Positions 36,502-57,065 of a DNA stretch of 64,000 nt are shown piece after piece (within the stretch, counting starts at the first letter, position 1; the number at the start of each line of letters is the position of its first letter). Below the pieces are notes generated by a model. That model did not search any database. It had not been told where the DNA came from and worked only from the letters and a program-made list of their open reading frames with translations. The stretch comes from Xestospongia muta. Lineage: Eukaryota; Porifera; Demospongiae; Haplosclerida; Petrosiidae. The stretch spans positions 1,056,501 through 1,120,500 of the forward strand of contig OY848927.1 in the NCBI GenBank assembly GCA_963693285.1, in the 5' to 3' direction. The position numbers and the translations under genes are program-made.

Positions 36502-39500
36502 GTGAACTACTTGCATATCCCAGTCATTAGCATGCTTGCAGAGATGTCTAGTTCTGAAGTAGAATGCAAGATACTTGATCACCAATCAAATTACTATGAA
36601 GAACGGATCAAAACTCCATGTCACCCTACAGGCATAAAGGTACCTATACTCCCTAAATTTGAGTTAAAGCCTGGTAAATCTACTGGTAAGTGGATGTGAG
36701 CAGTCTGAACACATATGTGTATAGACTAATTAATTAAATATATTTTAGTACCAGGAGCACTTTGAAGTAGAAGAAGGAGCATTGAACTAATGAAAGTTAT
36801 TTACCATATTAGCAATAATAGTCTCGGCATCTACTTGTAGAAACCACATGACTTTGCAATATCCCAAATGCAAAAGGTTCTCCTTGATCTTGTGCCAAAG
36901 TATGAATCATCTTCTTTACTTTGTTGTTTGAAGATCAGGCTATACAGTTTCTACTTTCTCATGATCACTGCTTATTTTGTGATCATGTCAGATAAAATAA
37001 TTAACCCAGAATATTTAGAGTCACTTAGCATCTTCCATATTATGGTCAAAGAAATAGAACATGGCTGAAAACAAACTATATGTAACTAAATGGAAGTTTG
37101 ATGCTCCTTATTCCTTCTCTATATGCTCCTGACAGCACCATTGTTATATTTCCTCCTTCTCATTCCTACTTCCCACTACATATATTCCTACATCTCACCA
37201 TGTTGTTCCTCAATTGTTCCTCTTCTCTTTGTATTGTTTTCCCTATCTCACATTGTCATCAACCTAACTTAATTCCTTCCTTCTCAGCTCTCACATGATC
37301 AATTTCTTCTTCATAGTTTATTAATTTCCTCTTACTTAACATACTATATGATGGAATTGACAAATATATCCCTTACAATAGATATTATATAATATGTATA
37401 AGTTCTAGATCAAAAGCAAGTAAAAACTGGCAAAAATTTGCATTCATGATAATTGAAATTAATCTCTTATAGATGGGAAGTATTACTATGGTGTTCGTAT
37501 TGTCACTGGATCGGAGTTATCGTCTGGAGGCAGTTCCGATTACGTGTTTATTAAACTCAGTGGTGCCAATAAACACTCTAAAAAGATTCATGTTAAAGAC
37601 TATGATTGGTGGTTTTGTAGGCTTTTTAAGAGCTATTTTAGAAGGAGTTCATATGATGATTTACTCATTGAAAGCAGCGAAGAATTGGATGTGGAAGTTG
37701 TAACTGTTGGTTATCATCATTGGCTGTGGCCATTCCTGCAACTAACACACGATTGGCTTGTCAATTTTATACAGGTCTTTGATTTGCAAAAAGTACAAGA
37801 TCCAAAAACATTTCCATGCTACCATTGGATAGGCAACCCTACTTTTGAAGCCTCTTGTACTGCATCAACAAGTAAGAACATGCATGGTAAACTTCATTAT
37901 TATTGTGTTGTTTGTTTCTGCATAGCTCTTATGAAAGATGTAGCCTCTAACCCACTCTTAGTCGAGCATCGACAAGATCAAGTTTCTAAGAGAAAGGAGA
38001 TATATAAATGGGCAAGCTATCCTATCACAGGATATCCCTCTTCAATTGATGATGTAAATGCTAAGCTACCGCCAGATCAAGAATTTGGAAGTGCAAAAGT
38101 AATGGATTTTTATGGAGATGCATTTGTAGGTTTCTATGTTTCTGCCAAAACCAGTTTTATTGTAAAATTATTACGACTGTGTGGTTTGAATGGTGGGTTG
38201 CCTGATGTTGATGACAAGTCATTGACTTCACTTGATAAATTTGAGGAGTTTGCACTTCGGCTAAGAGCAAAAGAGAAAGGAGAGAAGTATTCCCCAGTAG
38301 ATAGTGATCTTGCTGTCTATGAGGGATATCGTTGGGTCTCAGATGAAGAATTTGGTCGCCAAATACTTAATGGTGTTAATCCTGTGGTGATTCGAAGGTG
38401 CACTGCTTTACCAGCTAACTTTCCTGTCACAGAAAAAATGGTGGGGCATTTAATGACTAGAGGGCTAACATTTGCTAAAGAGATGGAGGTTAAATCTATT
38501 TATTTGAATAACACATTGTTAAACGTTCTTCACATAGGCTGGTCATATCTACATCTGTGATCTGAGTGATGTCTTTGATGGCTTGGAGTGCAGAGAAGGC
38601 CATTATTGTCCAGCTCCCTTCTGCCTTCTCTATGTTAACGGTGCCAACAAACTGGTACCAATTGCTATCCAACTTAAGAAAAAGCCAGGTCCAGATAATC
38701 CTATTTTTCTACCAACTGATTATTGGCTGGATTGGTTACTTGCTAAAATATATTATCGAAGCGCTGATAGTCAGGTTTGTTAAAGGAATTAGAAATTTCA
38801 TTCTTTTGTTTCTTTAATTTTAGTTTCATGAACTAGCTACCCACTACCTATCAACACACTCTGTTATGGAAGGATATAATGTGGCAACAATGCGTACACT
38901 CCCTGATACTCACCCATTATACAAATTACTCCAGCGACATTTCCGTTACACTACAGCTATCAATTCAGGTGCAAGAAAATCGCTCATCAGTAAATATGGA
39001 TTTATAGCTACAGCTTTCTCTATAGGATTTAAAGGAATGACAGAGCTTGTTAAACGAGTCTGCAGCATACATCAAGTACAATGGACTCATATTAAGAAAA
39101 ATGCCAAAGAACGTGGAGTGGATGATCCAGAAAAACTCCCCAACTATCACTATCGTGATGATGGTTTCAAAATTTGGGATGCAATTGAAGAATACGTTCA
39201 AAAAATCATTGATATTTTTTACAAGTCTGACACTGATGTCAAAGAAGACCCTGAACTGAAAGATTGGGTAACTGATGTTCGCAAGGCTTTTCCAGCTTTC
39301 AATGGAAACCCAGAAGGTCGTGGGTTTCCTACCAGTATTACGACCAAGAAAGAACTGGTTGATTATTGCACACTCATCATATTCACTGGTACTGCTCAAC
39401 ACAGTTCCATTAACTTTGCTCAGTTTGATATATATGGATATGTCCCAAATGCTCCCTTTGCAATGCGCCTCCCTCCTCCTAGCGAGAAAGGAAAAATTGA

Positions 39501-39819
39501 CATGGCCACTATATTGAATGCTCTACCAAATGCTACAATTACCTTGTTATCTGCTGCTGCAGTTTATCAGTTGTCCTTGTTCAGTCCTGATGAGGTATGG
39601 TAAAGCTATTTTGATTCTTACTATCATTTAAATTATTAGATCTACCTTGGTGGTTTTCCAGAATACTGGTTTACAGAGATAGCAGCTCAAAATGCTCAGA
39701 GTCAGTTTATTGAGTCTTTGAAGACAATTGAAGAAGATATTATTAATCGTAACAGGAGTCTAGATATTCGTTATGAGCACCTTCAACCAAGTCATATTCC
39801 AAATAGTATCGCTGTTTAA
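36502..39819 (+). CDS. Lipoxygenase 2 (tandem paralogue of lipoxygenase 1)
   Basis: Exons 36502-36685, 37473-37871, 37926-38488, 38538-38774, 38824-39594 and 39640-39819, the same structure and phases as copy 1. All key features are kept: FHELATH, GTAQHSSINFAQ, RLPPPSEKGKI and terminal SIAV. Differences are scattered, mostly single residues (for example RDYDWW/KDYDWW, LYVSAKTSFIG/FYVSAKTSFIV, SVNSAARKLLISENG/AINSGARKSLISKYG). The changes in the last pair lie near the region that shapes the active-site cavity, so product specificity may differ; this is inference. Both copies look functional. Confidence 0.92.
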
Positions 39820-41333
39820 TTTGGCATTGTAAACATTTTGTTGTTATAAGAACAATAATTTTATTACCATTTAATTTTTTATTTATAATAATTACTGAGT
39901 AACTATTTACTGGTTATGATAATAATGATTAATCATTGATTGGATTTACATGTGTCAACAAACTAAATCACAGGTGGTGGGTGTTAAAAATTGAAATTAA
40001 TAGGCGAAATTCAGCTCAATTTACCTGATATATGATGATATAGTGTGCATAATCATGAAATGTATGTTCAGGGCATCACTAACATTGTTACAAGTCTAGT
40101 ACTTGGACAATTGAAACTCACACTATATGTTTCAATAGAGTCTTATATACAAACACAGATTTTCCAGCCAAAGGTTCAGCTGATATCATTAACTTTGGTC
40201 AGTATAACATGGACGCAATTTCAAATTCATTTTAGATTGAAATTGTGTCTGCTGAATAAATGCCAGATATTCTGTATATCATCCAACTGGCAGTTTATGT
40301 ACAAACATATTATGTTAGATGACTTAGATCTACTCAACTTTTAAATATAAATTTAGTCAATACAGTCTTAAAAGAATCATTGTGTTTATTTAAGGTAACA
40401 ATATGGTATTGTACTAGGTCTAGGGCTGGCCCATATGATAGCTGGCCTATCCATCCAGCCTCTCCCACTTGAATCAATATGAGAACAAAAGTACTTTGTA
40501 CTGCTGTCCATTCTTTTAACTTTAATAACCACTTTATAAGTCACAACATGCCAACAATAATAAATGAATGTAATCTTACAACTATATTATAGCCAGTCCC
40601 CACTTTGGGTTAAGTCTGGCCTGTGGGACTATCAATGAAGGATGGTTAAATACTGAGGTGTTACATAGTAGTGTTCCCATGTGGAACATGATCACATCCG
40701 TTTATCGTAATTAATAGAATAACAGCTTCACCGCAGTTGACCTTTGTTACCTTATATGGATTGGTAATAGCACAATTAAGATTACGTCATCTATGTTACT
40801 AAATTTAGAAACATTCTTGTCTCGTCGAACGTCTGAGGTGTGTTGCATCATCTGTTTGTGGCGTCTGAATTGCTGGTATAAAAGGAAAGCGAGTGACAAG
40901 TAAGCTCACTTAAGTTGCAAAATCATAAGATTTCAATTTACCTTATTATTCAAGAGTTCAAGCCTAGATTTACTGGAAAACACACCCAGCAATGTAAGCA
41001 CCAACTGCGTGGGTGTACAAGTGCCATGCATGTACTGTGCTTTGCAAATGTCTATGTTAATCAGTAACCTTCCAGTCCATTGGCAATTGCTTAGATAGTA
41101 TACCAATTAAGCATGCGTGGTGTAGGGTTCTCTTATTATAATAATTAATTAATTCATTCATTCATCAAATTTTTATTATGTGTTATGTATACTTCAATAC
41201 AAAATTAATACATGTAGTTCTAATATGAATGGTTTAGGTTCTAGAGTGTAATATTAATTCCTATTGATGTGCAACACTCCATTTTTGGTAGAACGGCCAT
41301 GTTATGACTTTGTTTCTTTAGTATAGTATCGAG
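39820..41333. other. Spacer from lipoxygenase 2 to the ABC transporter
   Basis: Ends the duplicated unit at about 40162. The rest is AT-rich. A 99-residue frame at 40045-40344 has no recognised similarity. The 5' leader of the ABC gene probably starts in its last part. Confidence 0.5.
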
Positions 41334-48518
<7,185 letters not shown>

Positions 48519-48782
48519 GAAGTCAAGATGAACAATTAATCAATTAGTTTGTTTTTGATAACTACAATAGGACATTAATTTGCTACATTAATTAATTAAT
48601 AATAGCATATTAACTCAGATAAATTAATAATAAGAAATTAATTCTGCTACTGTGTGAATGCATATATCTCCCTAAAATTTTTGTGAGTGTCTGTAATTTG
48701 ATAAATTAGTCTTTTAAAAGTTTATCAGAACTGCACATAGTGATTTTTCTAATCTTTATACAAACTATATATATAACTTGAT

Positions 48783-51700
48783 TTAATCTTGAAGTGCTAT
48801 CAGAGCTTGTCTCATTTCATCATCTTCTTCGTCAGGTGGGATAACCACATGATCATAATCATGGCTTTTCTCTTTTCTGAACTTGCATTTACACTTTTCC
48901 CAACATCCACAAACTATAACACCAAAAAAAAGAATAGCAACAACATAATTATATGAAGCCATTATATAAGATAACCAGTAATACCTAACATCAAACACAA
49001 TAGCTGACAGGATCTGGCATATTAACATTGCTATACAAAATGAGTCAATGTGGTTCAATCTTGAACTTCGAAATGGTTTGATAGATGTTTGAATGAGGCA
49101 CAATATAATAACAGATGTTAGTTGCATAAACAGCATTAAATTAACATTGTATCCTCTAAAGACTGCCCACATCAAATAGATATATACAACAGTTATCATC
49201 CTCACTCCATACCAATAACCTTGTCCTTGTTTGTATGGGCCTTGAAAAGCCTCTAAAAATGGACGCAAGTACTTATTAAGACATCTCCATCTCATAAAAT
49301 ATCTACCCAAAGTAACAAATACTATGTAAGGTATAATGTACAACAACAAAGTTGTCACAGCTACAGTGAACAGAACAATATGTTGAGGACTGGAGAGATA
49401 CTTAACATTACCATCACCATACCATACTATCACTGTTCCATCTTGTGCTGTATGAACAGGAACATAAGCTATGATGTCTATACAAGTTATGAGGACTTTG
49501 GAGAAGGAGAGATGAATGAGACTAGCCAAGACTTGAACAGAGTAACTTGCTGTTTTATTAGAGACTTGAGTTGAGTGTTGACTAAATATGATGAATCCAA
49601 TTACTAAAATCCACAAGTATACTGGATAAACAAATTGTATACCAGTTTTAACAGTTGGTGTCATTCCATTGTACAAACACATTGGAAACCCTAGATTAAG
49701 GTTCATGAGAGAAACAAAGACTCTAGCAGTGTACACAAACCAATTGTTGTTATCCAAATAGTCAATAGTTGAAACAGAAGTGATATTCATAGCTATTATG
49801 ATACCAGCTAATGGTCCTTCTGATATAGTCAGAGGTAATAAAAGCATTATTGCTACTAGTAGCAGACCAGATAGAGCATATCCCACTATTGTAATCAACC
49901 ATAGATCAGAGCATGGTCTACATTCTGTACTACCAAATACAATACTCATATTATGTTGACATTGTCCACAGAGAACACCTGCCTTACTGGACTCACAAAT
50001 AGAGAGTGGGTCTGTCACATTGACAAGTAGAGTATCAGTCTTACAGTTACCAGAAGGACAAACAGAGGCAAATCCTATATCACTTTTGTTATCAGATAAT
50101 ATATGACCCAACCATTGACCAGAAGATATAGAAATAGTGGTTGTAGTGATGTTACATATTGTTGTATGTGAAATATCAGTGATAAAACCATTACACACAC
50201 ACTCACCTCCATTTAATATGAACCCCATTGGACAAGGATACACATATATTTCAGCTGACCAAGATGGTGGATATCCTGGTGTTGCAATATTTAATACTCC
50301 ATGTTTTAATTCATTTAGTTCATTGAGAACATTGTAATTGATTTGAGTACAGTTACTACCAGAGAGAGGTACAAGTGTTTGTCCTTGTTTTAAATATAAG
50401 ATATTTGGAGACAGCTTTTCTTGTTTAAGATTATCATTTACAATAGAAGCTACAGCTGGGGAATAGACAATGTTACCAGAATTATCAACAGCACAAAGAG
50501 ATATGACTATTGTTTTACCAGGGTAAGTGTCAATGATATGAGTAATATCTTGTAATATTGAGCAGTGTTCAGAGATTCTTTCATTTTTTGTAGGATCGAG
50601 GTGACAAGAACATATTTTGACTGGCTGAGAAGAGATTTGTTTTAGTTTATTGTTATGATTGTTTGGTGGATCTAAGTCTATGATTGATCTCCAGTTAAAG
50701 TGGATTACTTTAAAGTCATTTTGTGAGTAGAGGAAAGAACAATTGTAGAGAGGAGTGGCATAAATACTATTTCCTGCAAGCCCTGCTGTGTTCCCTTCAA
50801 ATCCCAAAGTTATATTTAAATTGTGTAGATCTCTTTTGTTGGTATTGATTTGTATAGCACATCTACTGTGACCTGGTAGGATTACATTATCAGCATATAT
50901 AGCTCCACCATATAACAAAGCACTGTTGTTAAGGAATGTAGCAATTAGTGGCTCTTGAAGAATGAGGAATGACGAATAAAGGGAAATAGCTGGTCCATTG
51001 GAGCCCGTGTTATTACTAAACATATGTTCTCCTGTTAAATATATATTGCTATTATAAGCTTCAATAACTGGAGAGTTGTTTTCATGAAAATTGCCATATC
51101 CTCTAATTGAAACATTGTTCAAATTTAGTAATGTCAAGCATGGAACGGTAGAATGCATTGCGTGAATGTGAGTAGCTAAATAATAGCTGAACTCTGCTTC
51201 AACATCTTCTAGTATTAAAGAAATGTTTTTTGAGTTATCATTTACAACAGCATAAAGACATGATCCTGACTTGCTTGCAATGCTTGAATAAAATAGAATA
51301 GTTTTGAACATAATCTCTATTGAATTTAAGTTGCAGTATTCAAAAATATTTAAGTAAAAGCTGCCACCGTATTGAAGAGGAGAGTTTTTAAACACAGAAT
51401 ATTCATAATCTCCACAGGCAACTAATGTTACATTATTAAGTATGATTGGTTTTAATAACAGTTTTAAGTTATTGAGACATTCTCCACATTTAGCAGAGAT
51501 AACTGCAATGCCTGCACCATCTGTCTGATTAGTTGTAAAAATAAGATTTCCGGCTATTCCTTTACTGTCTTCCAGTAACAGTTGAGAATTCATCATGCCA
51601 TTAAGAAATAACACAAAAGATATTCCTGCTATTGTTCCAGAGCAAGAAGTATAAGAAGTACCTTGATTTTTGCATGCAGCCACATATGACTGGTTATACA

Positions 51701-52499
51701 GTACAGTTAAACCACCAGCACCAACTATAGGAAGTGTACATATCTCGTGTCCTATCGGAGTCAATGATGGTACACCTAGTATAACATTATAGTTGAAGCT
51801 AAGCTGTGACTGTGACAAGACAACATTAACAGGTGTCATATTAGGAGAGGTATATTCAGTATCTTTAAATACTATAGCTATACCACTACCAGCACAAGCA
51901 AACATACCAGAATCATTACAGTGACTAGCACCAGTTCCATAGGTAATTAGAACATAATCTATTAATGATGAGCAAAGTGGATTTAGCATCAATACAGCAT
52001 ATCCAATGTAATTATTGATATTAACATGTTGTATTGTTATATTGTAGCAATGGTTAAATACCAGCAAAGCTTTCTGTTTATAACCTAAATGTGGATGAGT
52101 ATCATTGAAGGATGTCACAGCTGGTTTTGTTATTGTTGCTCCACATCCAGTGAACTCCAAATTTTCTAAAGTAATACTTGATATATTGACAAACCCAAAA
52201 CCAGTAGTTGAGGAGAAATTTCCATTTTTAAAACATTCAATTGATGATTTTCCATCAGTGAGTCCTGTTAATATAATATTACTGACATTTCCAATAAGAC
52301 AAAAGGTCATATTGTACAGTACATAGTTCCTCTGTGTCAAATTAAGAACCAAGTTATTTTGTATTGATACATTACCACTACATAACCAGTACCACAGTTG
52401 ATTACTTGTGTTAATGGGAACAATATGTGAAGAAAGTGGTTTAGCAGTAGTAAATGTTGAAATTACAATTACAAACAGTGCTGGACTAAATGACATCAT
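48783..52499 (-). CDS. Large single-exon membrane protein, repeat-rich ectodomain plus multi-pass C-terminus
   Basis: A 1238-residue frame without introns. It begins with a signal peptide (MMSFSPALFVIVISTFTTA). Residues of about 30-820 form a large extracellular part with many N-x-S/T sites and repeated short strands typical of a right-handed beta-helix (NISSITLENLEFTGCGA, ISLYSSFLILQEPLIATFLN, YGGAIYADNVIL). A Cys-rich segment (CESSKAGVLCGQCQHNMS) precedes about nine hydrophobic helices from residue ~865 to ~1190, and a short acidic cytosolic tail. I do not recognise a named family. The layout (beta-helix ectodomain, small Cys module, multi-pass region) suggests a surface receptor or channel-like protein. 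Start Met at 52499 is followed directly by the signal peptide. Confidence 0.75.
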   Translation of the reverse strand: MMSFSPALFVIVISTFTTAKPLSSHIVPINTSNQLWYWLCSGNVSIQNNLVLNLTQRNYVLYNMTFCLIGNVSNIILTGLTDGKSSIECFKNGNFSSTTGFGFVNISSITLENLEFTGCGATITKPAVTSFNDTHPHLGYKQKALLVFNHCYNITIQHVNINNYIGYAVLMLNPLCSSLIDYVLITYGTGASHCNDSGMFACAGSGIAIVFKDTEYTSPNMTPVNVVLSQSQLSFNYNVILGVPSLTPIGHEICTLPIVGAGGLTVLYNQSYVAACKNQGTSYTSCSGTIAGISFVLFLNGMMNSQLLLEDSKGIAGNLIFTTNQTDGAGIAVISAKCGECLNNLKLLLKPIILNNVTLVACGDYEYSVFKNSPLQYGGSFYLNIFEYCNLNSIEIMFKTILFYSSIASKSGSCLYAVVNDNSKNISLILEDVEAEFSYYLATHIHAMHSTVPCLTLLNLNNVSIRGYGNFHENNSPVIEAYNSNIYLTGEHMFSNNTGSNGPAISLYSSFLILQEPLIATFLNNSALLYGGAIYADNVILPGHSRCAIQINTNKRDLHNLNITLGFEGNTAGLAGNSIYATPLYNCSFLYSQNDFKVIHFNWRSIIDLDPPNNHNNKLKQISSQPVKICSCHLDPTKNERISEHCSILQDITHIIDTYPGKTIVISLCAVDNSGNIVYSPAVASIVNDNLKQEKLSPNILYLKQGQTLVPLSGSNCTQINYNVLNELNELKHGVLNIATPGYPPSWSAEIYVYPCPMGFILNGGECVCNGFITDISHTTICNITTTTISISSGQWLGHILSDNKSDIGFASVCPSGNCKTDTLLVNVTDPLSICESSKAGVLCGQCQHNMSIVFGSTECRPCSDLWLITIVGYALSGLLLVAIMLLLPLTISEGPLAGIIIAMNITSVSTIDYLDNNNWFVYTARVFVSLMNLNLGFPMCLYNGMTPTVKTGIQFVYPVYLWILVIGFIIFSQHSTQVSNKTASYSVQVLASLIHLSFSKVLITCIDIIAYVPVHTAQDGTVIVWYGDGNVKYLSSPQHIVLFTVAVTTLLLYIIPYIVFVTLGRYFMRWRCLNKYLRPFLEAFQGPYKQGQGYWYGVRMITVVYIYLMWAVFRGYNVNLMLFMQLTSVIILCLIQTSIKPFRSSRLNHIDSFCIAMLICQILSAIVFDVRYYWLSYIMASYNYVVAILFFGVIVCGCWEKCKCKFRKEKSHDYDHVVIPPDEEDDEMRQALIALQD

Positions 52500-54150
52500 T
52501 TTCCAGTAACTATATCAATCCTGCAGTGGCGATAAAGAATATATAAATCTATAATCTAATCATGTTTACCTTGTGGAAATGGAGTTGTGTGATATAAGTT
52601 AAGTTACCTTCACAGCAGATTGTTTCCAGATCTCCAGTATGCACACAATTGGGTTGAACTGATATAAAGTTCTGTAGCTATATATATCCTAAAAATATAT
52701 GGCAGATTCTAGACCAAAAAAACTCTCAATATATATTGCTGAGGTGAATTGAAGGGGATATGTGCATGTATGCAGAAACAAATTTTATTAAAAGTCTTAA
52801 TGTTTATATAGCTACGTACAATGAGCAAACTTTGAAGTGTATATGTGTGTGAGTGCCAAGACAAATTTTAAACAGGTATGTATGTGCCAAGACAAATATT
52901 AAATAGCATGCAGCAAAGTGTTTAAAGCCAAGATGAGTTAATACTTAAAGGGTGACAACACAAATTTAAAGTGTAGAAAAGTGTTTATAGCCGAGGTGAG
53001 GTGAGTAAACACAGAAGGAGAAATGTGTGTATATGCCAAGACAACTTACCGTCAATTTGTAATATAGACAAACTAGCTTTACTTTCACATAATTTAGTTT
53101 ATATTTGAAGTATTTTAGCTGCTGTCCTGTTTCATTGTCACTGATTCCTTAATTCATTGAATACTTATAATCTACTGAAATATACTGACCATTGTGGAAA
53201 TTCCACTGTATTCAGTATATTTCTAAGTGGAACATCGACATAAATCTATAATCTAGTCATGTTTACATTGTGATATATCAGGGTTCTGTGATTAGTTAAA
53301 TCATGTTCACAGCAAATTGTTTCCGGATCTTCAGTACACACAATTGGGTTGAATTGATATAAGGTTCTGTAGCTATATATATCTTAAAAATATGTGCCAG
53401 ACTCTAGACCAAAAACTCTCAATATATACTGTTGATGTGAATTGAAGGGGATATGTGCATATGTAGAAACAAATTTTATAAATTGTTAATTTATACAAAG
53501 TGTCTACAGGTCTGGTAGAAAAAAGCCATACTTTAATGTGAAATTAATACATTTAGGGTCTAGTGTTTAGGGTGTAGGGTCCAGGGTATAGTATTAATTT
53601 CACATTAAAGTATGGCATTTTTCTACCGGACCTGTAGACACTGCCTAATTTATATTATTTTAGCTAAGATGAGTAAACTTTGAAAGGGATATGTGTGTGC
53701 GTGTGTGTGTGTGCCAAGACAAATTTTAAACAGCGTGCAGGAAAGTGTTTATTTTCGAGATAAATAAATACAGAAGGAGTGCCAAGAAAAATTAAAAATG
53801 CAAAAGAGTTTATAGCTGAGGTCAAATAAGTAAACACAGAAGGGGATATGTGGATATGCCAAGACAACTTAGTGTCAATTTGTAATATAGAGAAACTAGC
53901 TTTACTTTTACATAATTTAGTTTATATTTGAAGTATTTAGCTGCTGTACTATTTTATTGTCACTGATTCCTTAATCCATTAAATACTTATGATCTACTGA
54001 AATATACTGAGCAGTGTGGAAATTCTACTATACTCAGTATATTTCTGTGGATCGTAAGTAGAATACCGACATACTCTAATTAATTATTATTATTAAATTA
54101 TTAATAATAATAAATTGCTAATTAACTAGTCATGTGATTAATTGTACAAC
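52500..54150. repeat. Tandem duplicated spacer (52540-53227 and 53236-54050)
   Basis: Two diverged copies of the same 0.7-0.8 kb non-coding block, each ending in a short palindrome around TGAAATATACTGA...TCAGTATATTTC. The second copy carries an extra MITE (53500-53641). It lies upstream of two divergent genes and may contain regulatory sites. No gene seen. Confidence 0.8.
53500..53641. mobile_element. MITE with 51 bp terminal inverted repeats
   Basis: Arms 53500-53550 and 53591-53641 start GTGTCTACAGGTC and are almost exact reverse complements around a 40 bp centre rich in GGGTCTAGTG-like repeats. The matching place in the first tandem copy lacks it. Confidence 0.85.
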
Positions 54151-56890
<2,740 letters not shown>

Positions 56891-57065
56891 TTTGTATGTA
56901 CTGATCACTTCCCTGTTTTAAGATACTAATGTACCAATGGCTTCTTACATAGTACCTCAACACATATAATTAATATTCTTTCTAAAATTATTTTTTTTTG
57001 ATAATAATTTGAAATATATTTAAAGGATTATTGTTGATTCAATTGCACACCTAACTCAATAAACA

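Larger units (their letters stand above)
29617..40162. repeat. Tandem segmental duplication carrying the lipoxygenase genes
   Basis: Unit A is 29617-35261 and unit B 35262-40162. Unit B begins with a copy of scramblase exon 4 sequence (from 29617) that stops at about 29750 and jumps to the equivalent of 30413, with ATCTC at the deletion junction. From there the two units run in parallel at a spacing of about 4.9-5.0 kb. Differences include indels in lipoxygenase intron 1 and a MITE in unit B only. Confidence 0.9.
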
